Source: Bog-473 sp963840435 | GTDB lineage: Bacteria; Actinomycetota; Acidimicrobiia; Acidimicrobiales; RAAP-2 | Assembly (NCBI GenBank): GCA_963840435.1 | Contig: CAWIYY010000005.1 | Location: 1 to 64,000, forward strand | DNA: 64,000 nt | Direction: 5' to 3' | Shown here: positions 27,992 to 36,543 of the stretch, in pieces | Layout of the letters: each line of letters opens with the position of its first letter | Numbering within the stretch: the first letter of the stretch is position 1 | The notes under the pieces: model-generated | The model's input: only the letters and a program-made list of their open reading frames with translations | What the model was told of the DNA's origin: nothing | Database searches by the model: none | Translations under genes and position numbers: made by a program

Positions 27992-28752
27992 CGGGCGGGC
28001 GGCGCCTCGGCCAGGACCGCCGCCTGCATCCCCGTCAGCTCCTTGATGCCCGCCTCGGCCAACCCGAGCAGGCTGTCCAGCTCGCTCCGGGAGAAGGCCA
28101 TGCCCTCGGCCGTGCCCTGTACCTCGACGAAGCGACCAGCACCGGTCATGACCACGTTCATGTCCACCTCTGCCCTCGAGTCCTCGACGTAGGGCAGGTC
28201 GAGCATGGGCACGCCGTCGATGATGCCGACCGAGACCGCCGCCACCGAGTCGGTGAGCGGATTCGTGCGGATCGTGCCCTTCTGGACCAGGCGGGTGCAG
28301 GCATCGTGCAACGCCACGTAGGCGCCGCAGATCGAGGCCGTGCGGGTCCCGCCGTCGGCCTGCAAGGCGTCGCAGTCCACGGTGATCTGCAGCTCGCCCA
28401 GCGCGACGAGATCGCACACGGCGCGCAGCGATCGGGCGATCAATCGCTGGATCTCCTGGGTCCGGCCGGACTGCTTGCCCTTGGCCGCCTCCCGGGATGC
28501 TCGCTCCGGCGTCGAGCCGGGCAGCATCGAGTACTCGGCCGTGACCCAGCCTTTGCCACTGCCCCGCATCCACGGCGGCACCCGCTCCTCGACCGAGGCC
28601 GTGCAGAGCACCTTGGTCTCGCCGAACGTCACCAGCACCGACCCCGGTGCCATCACCGTGTAATCACGCTCGAAACGCACCTGGCGGAGCTGGTCGACGG
28701 CCCGGCCGTCCTGGCGCGCCGTGCGCGCCCTGTTTCCATCGTCTGCTGCCAC
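27988..28752 (-). CDS. rph: Ribonuclease PH
   Basis: 254 residues from GTG 28752 with GAGGAG upstream. GSVLVTFGETKVLCTASVE, WVTAEYSMLPGST, QEIQRLIARSLRA and CDALQADGGTRTAS are standard RNase PH motifs, with phosphate-binding Arg in RTQEIQRLIAR. A phosphorolytic 3'-exonuclease that trims tRNA 3' ends. Confidence 0.95.
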   Translation of the reverse strand: MAADDGNRARTARQDGRAVDQLRQVRFERDYTVMAPGSVLVTFGETKVLCTASVEERVPPWMRGSGKGWVTAEYSMLPGSTPERASREAAKGKQSGRTQEIQRLIARSLRAVCDLVALGELQITVDCDALQADGGTRTASICGAYVALHDACTRLVQKGTIRTNPLTDSVAAVSVGIIDGVPMLDLPYVEDSRAEVDMNVVMTGAGRFVEVQGTAEGMAFSRSELDSLLGLAEAGIKELTGMQAAVLAEAPPAR

Positions 28753-28840
28753 TGCACTCCTCTCACCGACTCCTTGAGCCGACACCGTACGCCACAGCGA
28801 AGAGGCGGAGAGCGGAGGGACGGCGGGTGAGCTCGGTGCT

Positions 28841-29275
28841 TCAGTTGCCGTGGGTGAGCTGCTCGGGGTAGGAGTGCGGCGAGATCTCGAGGGCAGCCTC
28901 GACGTTGCGGTACGTCTTGAGCTCAATGACGTTGCCACTGGGGTCGGCGATCTTGCACTTCGTCTGCTCGGTCTCGGTCCCCTCCCCGTCGGTCGAGACG
29001 GGCGACACCCAGTCGACGGCGGCCTCCTCGAGGCGGGCCACCGCCGCCTCGAAGTCCCCGCGCCCGAGGGTCGCGCCGAAGTGCCTCGAGCCCCCCGGCA
29101 CGACTCCGGTGGCCTCGTCGGGGCGGTCCTGCAAGGTCAGCTGCATGCCGAAGAACCAAATGTCGGTGAAGTCGGGCGTCGTCCGGGCAGCCTGGCAGCC
29201 GAGCGTGTGCACGTAGAAGTCGCGGGCCTGGTCCATGTCGCGCACCGGGATGGAGAGATGGAGGATCGGCTGCAC
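28841..29275 (-). CDS. VOC-family (glyoxalase/dioxygenase-fold) protein
   Basis: 144 residues, GTG start. Two beta-alpha-beta-beta-beta modules: PILHLSIPVRDMDQARDFYVHTLG at the N-terminus and IADPSGNVIELKTY at the end, supplying the usual His and Glu metal ligands. Function unspecified. Confidence 0.83.
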   Translation of the reverse strand: MQPILHLSIPVRDMDQARDFYVHTLGCQAARTTPDFTDIWFFGMQLTLQDRPDEATGVVPGGSRHFGATLGRGDFEAAVARLEEAAVDWVSPVSTDGEGTETEQTKCKIADPSGNVIELKTYRNVEAALEISPHSYPEQLTHGN

Positions 29276-29290
29276 CGCTCCGAGACTACG

Positions 29291-29427
29291 CCGTGCTGTC
29301 GAGGCGGTGGCGGCGTCGTGGCGATGGTGTCCGATGGTGTCCGACGGCGTCGAGGCGGCGGCGGCGTCGTGGCGATGGCGGCGTCGTGGCGGCGGTGGCG
29401 GCGTCGTGGCGATGGCGTGGCGGATCA
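29291..29427. repeat. GTGGCGGCGTCGTGGCGATGG low-complexity repeat
   Basis: An imperfect array of GGCGGCGTCGTGGCGATGG words between the VOC gene and the membrane-protein gene, ending at the last codons of the latter. At least four recognisable copies. No spacer structure. Confidence 0.6.
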
Positions 29428-31476
29428 GGTCGACGCGGAGGTGCGGCCGGCGTCGAAGAGCACACAGGTCGACATGAAGAGCGGCTCACCCCGCACGGCC
29501 GGGGCGTCCGCCGCGGCACGGCAGGCTTCGAGCGATGCCCCGAAGGCCGGGCGGACCGAGGCCCATCCGGGTTGGAGTATCCAGACCCAGGCGCCGTGCT
29601 CGAACACCGGACCCACGCCGAGTGCCTCGGTGAAAAAGCCCGAGGCGTAAATCGGGTCGAGGCTGGTGCCGGCTATGACGACGCGCTGGACATGCCACTG
29701 GGCGAGGGCGCGGCGCACGGTCAGCAGCTCGGTGGCGGACCCGGTCGGTGGGGGCTGGCCGGTCACGGTGAGGCTCGTGAGGATGTTGCGGGCGGACCCG
29801 GGTGCGCCCTGCTGGACCGGGCCGCCGCTGGCGTTGGGCGTCTTCAGCGCGGCGCCGGCCAGCTTGAAGTGGAAGCCGTCCACCGCCTGCCAGAGCATCG
29901 GCTGGGCCTCGCCCGAGACGGCGAAGGGGATGGTGAGGAACACGGTGTTGGCCGGGACCGTCTTGGCGACCGTTCTGTAATACGGCGGGAGTGTGACCTT
30001 GGACACGGTGAACGGCACGTCGAAGGTCAAGAAGAGCGGGAGCAGTGCGGCCACACCGACGACGGCGGTGGCGGCAAGGGTGACGGCGCGGCGGTGGCGG
30101 TCGAACCAGCCCCGGCTGGGCAGGGTGAAGAAGGCATCGAGGCCGAGGGCCAGGAGGAAAGCGAGGAACAGTGAGATGAACGGTGCGATCTGGTTGGGCA
30201 GGATCTCCTTGAGGACCGGCAGTTTGACCAGGTCGTGCCAGGGCAGCCACAGGTGGCTGAGCCAGGCCGACTCGCCGAACTGGTACGGGCCGAGCGTGAG
30301 CCAGAGGGTGGCCACCGCCATCAGGACGACGAGCCAGGTGAGGAGGCGGCGCCAGGCCAGGACGAACGCAGCGACGGCCGCCACCGCGGCACCGATCCCG
30401 ATGAAGTCGGGTGGCGGGCCGACCCGGCCCAGGTAGCCGCCGAGGCGCACGAAGGCGTTGGCGAAGGCGCCGTACTGGCCGGGGCTGAGCACGCCCGAGA
30501 GCGGCACGCCCGTGAGCGGGGCGATGAGGAAGAGCACGCCAGTGACGGCCTGGGGCCCGGCCAGGCCGAACCAGACCGGGTAGGCCAACACGGCCGCGGT
30601 GACGACGAAGGCGAGCGCGAGGGCGGGCAGCGCGTGCCAGGCCCGGACGCGGAGCTGGCGCCAGCCGACCACGAGGACCGGCACGAGGCCGATGACGCCG
30701 AGGAGGGCACAGATGACGAGGACCTCCGGGGAGATGAGGAACTGCACGACGAGGAGGGCCGCCAGGCAAAGGCCGTCGCGGGTCACCGAGTGCTCCTGGC
30801 GGACGACGATCTCGTGGAGGAGGGTGAAGAGGATCGGCGGGATCACGAGCATGGTCACCGACACGTGCCCGAAGATCAGCGACGTCACGAGGGCGGCCGA
30901 GTAGCCGTAGACCAGCGCGGCGGGGAAGGCGGCGGCCTTCCATCGGATGAGCGGGCGCAGGGCGACGAAGCAGCCCCAGGCGCTGAGGGTGGGGGCGAGC
31001 GTCAGGGCGACGTTGGTGGCGGTGACCGGGCCCCAGGCCCACGTGACGGGGGCGAGGAGCGTGGCGACCAGCGTGCCCGCCGTGTTCGAGAGCAGGTTGG
31101 CGCCGCCCGGGGTGTTGACCCACTGCGAGAACACGAGGTTGTGACCGTGCGCGAGGGCGTAGGCCGGCCAGGCGGTGAACCAGACTTGCTGGGCCGGATC
31201 TCCGCAGGGGCAGGTCAGGGTGGTGCTCGGGTGCGTCGTCCAGACGTGCCACCAGAGGACGATGGCCGGGATGGCGAAGAGGACGATGGCGGCGGCGTGG
31301 AAGCCGATGGCCTTGAGGGCCTTGGTGGTGGCGCTGGGCTGTCTTGGGGTTGGCGCCGGCGACGGTGCGGGGGTCGGCGTGGACGTGGGCCCGGTGGGCG
31401 TCGTGGGCGGCTCGCCGGAGCTGTGCTTCTGCTGCGTTCGGTGCCGTGGCTCCGTGGCCGCGTCCGTCCGGTGCAT
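29425..31476 (-). CDS. Large multi-pass membrane protein, GT-C/YfhO-like
   Basis: 683 residues from ATG 31476. Residues 15-50 are Pro/Thr/Ser-rich and cytoplasmic. About 10-12 membrane helices run from residue 53 (AIGFHAAAIVLFAIPAIVLW) to about 520, with a periplasmic loop after the first helix (HPSTTLTCPCGDPAQQVWF), followed by a soluble C-terminal domain. The long loop and helix pattern resemble polyprenol-sugar-using GT-C enzymes or YfhO, but the diagnostic acidic pair is not clear to me. It is divergent from the flavoprotein gene across a 17-bp repeat array. Confidence 0.65.
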   Translation of the reverse strand: MHRTDAATEPRHRTQQKHSSGEPPTTPTGPTSTPTPAPSPAPTPRQPSATTKALKAIGFHAAAIVLFAIPAIVLWWHVWTTHPSTTLTCPCGDPAQQVWFTAWPAYALAHGHNLVFSQWVNTPGGANLLSNTAGTLVATLLAPVTWAWGPVTATNVALTLAPTLSAWGCFVALRPLIRWKAAAFPAALVYGYSAALVTSLIFGHVSVTMLVIPPILFTLLHEIVVRQEHSVTRDGLCLAALLVVQFLISPEVLVICALLGVIGLVPVLVVGWRQLRVRAWHALPALALAFVVTAAVLAYPVWFGLAGPQAVTGVLFLIAPLTGVPLSGVLSPGQYGAFANAFVRLGGYLGRVGPPPDFIGIGAAVAAVAAFVLAWRRLLTWLVVLMAVATLWLTLGPYQFGESAWLSHLWLPWHDLVKLPVLKEILPNQIAPFISLFLAFLLALGLDAFFTLPSRGWFDRHRRAVTLAATAVVGVAALLPLFLTFDVPFTVSKVTLPPYYRTVAKTVPANTVFLTIPFAVSGEAQPMLWQAVDGFHFKLAGAALKTPNASGGPVQQGAPGSARNILTSLTVTGQPPPTGSATELLTVRRALAQWHVQRVVIAGTSLDPIYASGFFTEALGVGPVFEHGAWVWILQPGWASVRPAFGASLEACRAAADAPAVRGEPLFMSTCVLFDAGRTSAST

Positions 31477-31541
31477 AACCCCGCCGAATCGTAGTGCGCG
31501 ACCCCTCGGCGACCTGGTCTTCGATGTCGAGGCTGTGGTGG

Positions 31542-31694
31542 CTGTGGCTGTGTGATGGCTGTGGCTGTGTGATGGCTGTGGCTGTGTGATGGCTGTGGCT
31601 GTGTGATGGCTGTGGCTGTGTGATGGCTGTGGCTGTGTGATGGCTGTGGCTGTGTGATGGCTGTGGCTGTGTGATGGCTGTGGCTGTGTGATGG
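31542..31694. repeat. 17-bp tandem repeat, nine perfect units
   Basis: CTGTGGCTGTGTGATGG repeated nine times without a visible change (31542-31694), preceded and followed by partial GTGGCT units. It fills most of the 283-bp divergent promoter region between the membrane-protein gene and the flavoprotein gene. It is not in a coding frame: 17 bp changes frame each unit. Confidence 0.92.
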
Positions 31695-31759
31695 CTGTGG
31701 CTGTGGCTGTCGCCGTGGGGACAGTGGTGGCTGGGTCGCCGGTCCTTATCATCGGCGCC

Positions 31760-32977
31760 GTGGAGTCCGGCGGTCGTTGCGTGGTGGTCGGGGGCGGTTT
31801 GCTCGGCCTGGCGGCGGCCTGGGCCCTGTCGGAGCGGGGCTGGTCGGTCCGGGTGCTCGACGCGGGTGGGTCGGCCGGTCACGAGCGTTGCGGGTCCAAG
31901 GGGGAGGCGCGGATCTTCCGGTTGGGGTATCGAGACGCGCGCTACGTCGAGATGGCGTTGCTGGCGCGGGATCTCTGGCGTTCGTTGGAGGTGGCCAGTG
32001 GGCGGACCTTGTTGCGGGTGACCGGGCAGCTGAGCTTCGGTGACGCGGCGTCGGTCGAGGACGTCGGCCGTGCGCTCGCCCTGCACGGCGTGCCGGGCGA
32101 GGTAGTTGACGGGTCCGTCGCGCCGTCTGGGCTGGTCACGCACGGTCCGGTGCTCTTCGAGCCCGAGTCCGGTGTGTTGGCGGCCGACGAGTGCCTGTCG
32201 GCCATGGTCTCGGTCGGTGGGCTGCGGGTGGAGTACGGGCGCCAGGTGGCGTCGGTGCGTGAGGGTGGAGCGGGTGGGCGTGTGCACGGCGGTGCCGCTG
32301 CATCCGTGACGACGTTGGACGGGGAGGTGCTCGAGGCCGACGTGGTGGTGGTGTGCGCGGGGCCGGCTTCGCTCGGGCTGCTTGGGCTGCTCGGGGGCGG
32401 GGTCAGCGTGAGCGGCTTCGGCCTGGGCGGCGGGGATCATGCGGCTGCGTCGGTGGCCGCACCTCCGTCACTCCCCCAGGTCGCATACTTCAGGTTCGGC
32501 GATGCCGATGGCGGTGGCGTGCCGGTGTTCATCGAGTGGGGGGACGGCATGACGTACGGCCTGCCCGTTCTCGGCGGCGGCGGCCGGTCCGGGCTCGTCA
32601 AGGTGTCGCACCACACGCCCGGAGCAGTGCTCGAGCGCTACGACCCGGCTGACGCGATGCCGATGACCGACGACGACGAGCTGCTCGGCGCTCTCTGCTC
32701 CGCGGTGCGAAGGTTGCTGCCTGGCCTCGACCCCACCCCCGTGGCCACAGAGCGCTGCGTCTACGACAACTCCGCCGACACCGACTTCGTGCTCGACCGG
32801 ATCGGATCGGTCGTCGTCGGCTGCGGCACCAGCGGGCACGGCTTCAAGTTCGGTCCTCTCTTGGGCCAAGTCCTGGCCGATCTGGCCGAGGGGGTGCCGC
32901 CGCCGGTCGATCTCAGCCCGTTTCGGATCGATCGGGCTGGTGCCGGTGCCGGTGCCGGTGCCGGTGCCGGATCGTGA
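31760..32977 (+). CDS. Sarcosine-oxidase-like flavoprotein
   Basis: 405 residues from GTG 31760 (MESGGRCVVVGGG). FAD-binding GGGLLGLAAAWALSERG is at 11-27. ERCVYDNSADTDFVLD carries Cys333, at the place of the Cys that binds FAD covalently in monomeric sarcosine oxidase and N-methyltryptophan oxidase, and GTSGHGFKFGPLLG is the family's C-terminal motif. Probably oxidises a secondary amine or N-methyl amino acid, releasing H2O2. The C-terminus ends in an Ala-Gly repeat (GAGAGAGAGAGS) from a 6-bp repeat. A longer start upstream would include repeat-derived residues and is unlikely. Confidence 0.85.
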   Translation: MESGGRCVVVGGGLLGLAAAWALSERGWSVRVLDAGGSAGHERCGSKGEARIFRLGYRDARYVEMALLARDLWRSLEVASGRTLLRVTGQLSFGDAASVEDVGRALALHGVPGEVVDGSVAPSGLVTHGPVLFEPESGVLAADECLSAMVSVGGLRVEYGRQVASVREGGAGGRVHGGAAASVTTLDGEVLEADVVVVCAGPASLGLLGLLGGGVSVSGFGLGGGDHAAASVAAPPSLPQVAYFRFGDADGGGVPVFIEWGDGMTYGLPVLGGGGRSGLVKVSHHTPGAVLERYDPADAMPMTDDDELLGALCSAVRRLLPGLDPTPVATERCVYDNSADTDFVLDRIGSVVVGCGTSGHGFKFGPLLGQVLADLAEGVPPPVDLSPFRIDRAGAGAGAGAGAGS

Positions 32978-33027
32978 CGGCGCCCGCGGAGAGAGGCGAA
33001 ACAGGCCGGAGCTAAGTTGAGGCGCTC

Positions 33028-33570
33028 ATGCCCCGCTACGTCGCCCTCCTGCGCAGCGTGAACGTGGCCGGTCACGGCCGCCTCGCGATGTCCGACTTGC
33101 GAGCGTCCTTCGACGCCCTGGACTACGACAACGTCCGTACCTATATCCAGACGGGGAACGTGCTCTTCACGACGTCGTCGAAGAGCGAGAAGTCGGTGGT
33201 GTCCGCCATCGAGACCCAGCTGGCATTCGACTTCGGCGACTCGCCCGCAGTGCTGCTGCGCACTGTCTCGGAGCTCCAGAGCGTCGGTCGTTCCAGCCCG
33301 TACGCCAAGGCCGGGGCCAACCCCTCCCGCCACCACGTGACCTTCCTGGCCAACGTGCCGACGGCGACTGCGTTGGCAGCGTTGTCGCCGCTGCCGCCCA
33401 GTCGCAACGACGAGCTGGTGGTGGACGGACGCGAGGTCTACGTGCACACGCCGGACGGCTACCACGACACCAAATACAGCGGCAGTTTCCTCGAGCGCCG
33501 GCTCGGCATGGTCAGCACGACGAGGAACTGGAACACCGTCCAGAAGCTGTGCGAGCTGGCCGGCCGCTGA
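33028..33570 (+). CDS. DUF1697 family protein
   Basis: 180 residues. YVALLRSVNVAGHGRLAMSDLRASF, VRTYIQTGNVLF and the end KYSGSFLERRLGMVSTTRNWNTVQKL are characteristic of DUF1697, a family with known structures but no assigned reaction. Confidence 0.88.
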   Translation: MPRYVALLRSVNVAGHGRLAMSDLRASFDALDYDNVRTYIQTGNVLFTTSSKSEKSVVSAIETQLAFDFGDSPAVLLRTVSELQSVGRSSPYAKAGANPSRHHVTFLANVPTATALAALSPLPPSRNDELVVDGREVYVHTPDGYHDTKYSGSFLERRLGMVSTTRNWNTVQKLCELAGR

Positions 33571-33595
33571 GCTCTTCGCCCGTACTATCAGGGAC

Positions 33596-33772
33596 GTGAA
33601 CGCGGAGCGACACGAGGATGGAATCGGCCCGGTCAAGCCCGGGGACGATGTGCGCCGGCGGCCCACCCTCAATGCCTCGGTGCGCAGACGGCGAGCCGAC
33701 CGGGCCTTCTATATCCGCCTGGCCGGAGCGATACGACAGAACGAACGGGCTCTGGAGCGCCTCAAGCGATGA
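33596..33772 (+). CDS. Small Arg-rich protein, putative antitoxin
   Basis: 58 residues from GTG 33596, ending in TGA 33770-33772, which overlaps the ATG of the next gene (ATGA). The sequence is highly basic (RRRPTLNASVRRRRADRAF ... LAGAIRQNERALERLKR), with a predicted helical C-terminal half. Its size, its overlap with a Doc-like gene and its gene order fit a type II antitoxin; no known antitoxin fold is recognised, so this rests on context. Confidence 0.6.
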   Translation: MNAERHEDGIGPVKPGDDVRRRPTLNASVRRRRADRAFYIRLAGAIRQNERALERLKR

Positions 33773-34248
33773 CGCCGGAGGGAAGCGACGACGTCGGGCG
33801 CAATGTCGACGACGCGGCCCTGGAGGTGGAGGTGCGGCCCTTGGAGCTGGCCGATTTCCTCCTGATCGCCGAGGCCGTCCTGGAGATCCCCGCGAAGAAG
33901 ATTGCCGAGGAGTCGAGCCTGCATCTGGCCGACTCCGCGTTGTACGCGCCGATGGCCGCCTTCGCTGGGACCGAGGCCTACCCGGACTTCGCCACCAAGG
34001 CCGCCGTGTTGTGCGCCCACCTGGTGAAGAACCACCCACTGAAGGACGGCAATGCGCCGGTGGCGCTGATCGCCACGATCGAGTTCTGCCAGCGCAACGG
34101 CCACCCATGGTCGCCGCCCGAAGGCGACGAGGACGGAGAGGTGACGGCGGCTCGGCTCACGGCGCTGGCCGCGGAACCTCTGACCGAGGCCATGGTGGAA
34201 GACCTGGCGGCGTGGATCGACGAGCGGATGGGGTTCAGCGCAGGCTGA
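33769..34248 (+). CDS. Fic/Doc-like protein with degenerate motif
   Basis: 159 residues. The C-terminal part NHPLKDGNAPVALIATIEFCQRNG aligns with the Doc motif region (HxFxDxNKR...ALLFLRRNG of phage P1 Doc). The His, Asp and Asn are kept, but Phe is Leu and the Lys-Arg pair is Ala-Pro. ALYAPMAAFAG before it matches the family's upstream helix. It may be a diverged toxin or an inactive relative; the preceding 58-aa gene overlaps it by 4 nt. Confidence 0.7.
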   Translation: MTPEGSDDVGRNVDDAALEVEVRPLELADFLLIAEAVLEIPAKKIAEESSLHLADSALYAPMAAFAGTEAYPDFATKAAVLCAHLVKNHPLKDGNAPVALIATIEFCQRNGHPWSPPEGDEDGEVTAARLTALAAEPLTEAMVEDLAAWIDERMGFSAG

Positions 34249-34302
34249 GCTATCCGGTTGCCCGCGATGCCCGTGCTGGGGGTGCGGCTGTCCAGCCTGG
34301 GG

Positions 34303-36219
34303 TCAGATGTTGGCGCTGTAGATGCCCCGCACGACCTCTGAGATGGTCGTGGAACCCTGGCCGACCAGTGCGATGGCCTCGTCGCAGAGCGTGCGCATGC
34401 CCTGCGACTGCGCCTGGTCGCGCAGGTCGTCCTGCGAGGCACGCTCGACGATCAGACGCTTGATCTCCGGGGTCATCCGGAGCAGCTCGTACACACCGAC
34501 GCGGTCGAGGTAGCCGGTGTTCCCGCAGTAGTTGCAGCCGGGTCCGTACGAAAATTCGGTGCCCGGCGCACCACCGTTCAGTTCGTAGAACGCGAGCTCG
34601 TCGTGGGTCGGCGTGTAGTTGGTCTTGCACGAAGGGCAGATGCGACGCAACAAGCGCTGGCCGACGATGGCGACGACCGAGGAGCTGATCAGGAAGGACT
34701 CGATCCCCATGTCGAGGAACCGGTGCAGCGCCGAAGCGGCGTCGTTGCCGTGCACCGAGGACATCACGAAGTGGCCCGTCAGCGCAGACTGGACGGCGAT
34801 GCGGGCGGTCTCGATGTCACGAATCTCACCGACGAGGATGACGTCGGGGTCCTGGCGCAAGATCGACTTCAGCGCCGTGGCGAACGTCTGGCCCGCCGAC
34901 TCGTTCGTCTGGATCTGGTTGATCTTGGGGAAGATGAACTCGACCGGGTCCTCGATCGTCATCACGTTGCGGGCGCGGTCGCTGACCTCGCTCAGCGTCG
35001 CGTACAGCGTCGTGGTCTTTCCACTTCCGGTCGGGCCGGCACACAGCACCATGCCCGAGGGCGCCCGCACCAGCTTCGAGTACGTCTCGTAGGTGTCGAC
35101 GGGCATGCCCAGCTCGTTCAGACGCAGGACCGAGCGGTTCTTGTCGAGGATCCGGAGCACGCACTTCTCGCCCCAGATGGTGGCGACGGTGGAGACGCGC
35201 ACGTCGGTGCCCTTGTCGTCGATCTCGGTCGAGAACTGTCCGTCCTGGGAGCGGCGCTTCTCGACGATGTCGATGCCGGCCATGATCTTGATCCGGCTCA
35301 CCAGGCCCGTTCCCATGCTCACGGGGAGCTCGAGCACGTCCTTGAGCGCACCGTCGATGCGGTAGCGGATGTAGACGGCGTCCTGCGACGGCTCGATGTG
35401 CACGTCAGAAGCACGGTCGCGCACCGCCTGGGTGAGGATCCTGTCCACCACCTGGACGACAGGTGCGTTCTCGGCCACCTGGGCCGGCGCCTCGGTCTTC
35501 GACGCGCTCTTGCGGCGAGTGGTCTCCACGGCCTCGAAGGCCTGGACGTACTGGTCCAGGCTGCCGATGGCCTGGTACGTGCGGTCGATGGCCCAGCGAA
35601 TGTCGCTCAGGGGGGCCAGGCGCAGTCGGACGGAGCATCCGCTCGTCTCGGAGAGCAGGAATCGGAGGTCGTCACTCGGTTGGGCCACCGCAACCGTCAG
35701 GGTGTGGTCCTCAAGGCGGACAGGGATGGCCAGGTACTCGCGTGCGACATCCTCGGGGATCATGGCCAGTGCGGCGGGGTCCGGCACGTCGCGCCGAAGG
35801 TCCGTGACGTCAAGGCCGAAGTAGTCGGCCAGAGCATCGACCAGGGTCCGCTCGTCGAGCGCATCCATGTCGACGAGGACCTCGCCGAGCTTCTTGCCCG
35901 AGGTGGCCTGCAGCTGCAGGGCGAGACCGACCTGATCAAGGGTGACCAGACCCCGGGCGACCAGGACCTCGCCCAGGAGTCCCCGCGGCCGATTGGTCGG
36001 TGGGGCGGCGTCGCCCTTCGCCTGTTCGGTCTTGGTGTCTCCGGACGGGGCGGCCGTGGCAACAGCGCCGGCCTCGGCGCCGTTCGATTCGGCTATCAGA
36101 TCGGCGGCGTGGTCGTCGGCCTCCGGGTCCGCATCATCGGTCCCATGGCCCGTCCCGACGAGAAGATCACCGTCCGAACCGGGCGCGCCGGTGTGGTGAT
36201 GATTGCGTCGGATTTTCAT
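34303..36219 (-). CDS. pilB: Type II secretion / type IV pilus assembly ATPase
   Basis: 638 residues of the PilB/GspE family. Residues 1-75 are acidic and disordered; about 78-210 is the MshEN/T2SSE N-terminal domain (GLLGEVLVARGLVTLDQVGLAL). Walker A is GPTGSGKTT (395-403), the Asp box is around 260-300, Walker B is ILVGEIRD (about 461-468) and the His box is MSSVHGNDA. Four cysteines (CPSCK and CNYCG) form the zinc-binding site. No pilin, PilC or PilT gene is next to it, so it is either solitary or its partners lie elsewhere. The GspE name is equally possible. Confidence 0.9.
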   Translation of the reverse strand: MKIRRNHHHTGAPGSDGDLLVGTGHGTDDADPEADDHAADLIAESNGAEAGAVATAAPSGDTKTEQAKGDAAPPTNRPRGLLGEVLVARGLVTLDQVGLALQLQATSGKKLGEVLVDMDALDERTLVDALADYFGLDVTDLRRDVPDPAALAMIPEDVAREYLAIPVRLEDHTLTVAVAQPSDDLRFLLSETSGCSVRLRLAPLSDIRWAIDRTYQAIGSLDQYVQAFEAVETTRRKSASKTEAPAQVAENAPVVQVVDRILTQAVRDRASDVHIEPSQDAVYIRYRIDGALKDVLELPVSMGTGLVSRIKIMAGIDIVEKRRSQDGQFSTEIDDKGTDVRVSTVATIWGEKCVLRILDKNRSVLRLNELGMPVDTYETYSKLVRAPSGMVLCAGPTGSGKTTTLYATLSEVSDRARNVMTIEDPVEFIFPKINQIQTNESAGQTFATALKSILRQDPDVILVGEIRDIETARIAVQSALTGHFVMSSVHGNDAASALHRFLDMGIESFLISSSVVAIVGQRLLRRICPSCKTNYTPTHDELAFYELNGGAPGTEFSYGPGCNYCGNTGYLDRVGVYELLRMTPEIKRLIVERASQDDLRDQAQSQGMRTLCDEAIALVGQGSTTISEVVRGIYSANI

Positions 36220-36541
36220 TCTGTGGCCCCTGACATGTCAGCGGACGGGCCGGCTGGGGCCCGCATTCTTCTCCGCGGCTATGTCGGCTCGAATTGGTCG
36301 TTCCTTGAGGCAATCCATTCCCTCGAAGTGGGCAAAGACACACCGTCTTGGGCAGGGAGGGCGGGCGGAACCCCGGTGTCGGTGGTCAGAGCGGAACAGG
36401 GTCCAGCGTCAGGCCCGGGTGTGAGCAATATCGGCCGGACCGACCTCAGAAGTAACCGACCGTCAGAACGACCGTCAGAACGACCGTTCACCGACGGTTC
36501 ACCGACGGTTCACCGACCGTTCACCGACCGTTCACCGACCG
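36220..36541. other. Intergenic, upstream of pilB, with repeats
   Basis: 322 bp between cysM (3' end) and the pilB start, both on the minus strand. Bases 36481-36543 are an 11-bp tandem array; 36456-36480 carry two ACCGTCAGAACG words. The rest shows no gene. This region should hold the pilB promoter. Confidence 0.6.
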
Positions 36542-36543
36542 TT
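36481..36543. repeat. 11-bp tandem repeat CGACC/GGTTCAC
   Basis: Five full units of CGACCGTTCAC or CGACGGTTCAC (36481, 36492, 36503, 36514 and 36525) and a partial one reaching the last codon region of cysM. The two variants differ at one base. 11 bp is close to one turn of DNA, so a protein binding each unit would lie on one face. Confidence 0.85.

Noticed and set aside
31542..31694. Possible CRISPR array
   Set aside because: The units are 17 bp and directly abutting, with no spacers and no cas genes nearby.
29486..32440. Very long open frame (about 980 codons) on the minus strand
   Set aside because: It runs through the 17-bp repeat and antisense/out of frame with the membrane protein and flavoprotein genes; composition is the Arg/Pro/His-rich type of high-GC shadows.
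36220..36541. Cysteine- or SAM-responsive riboswitch near cysM
   Set aside because: The region is downstream of cysM (minus strand) and made of short tandem repeats; no riboswitch-like conserved core is seen.
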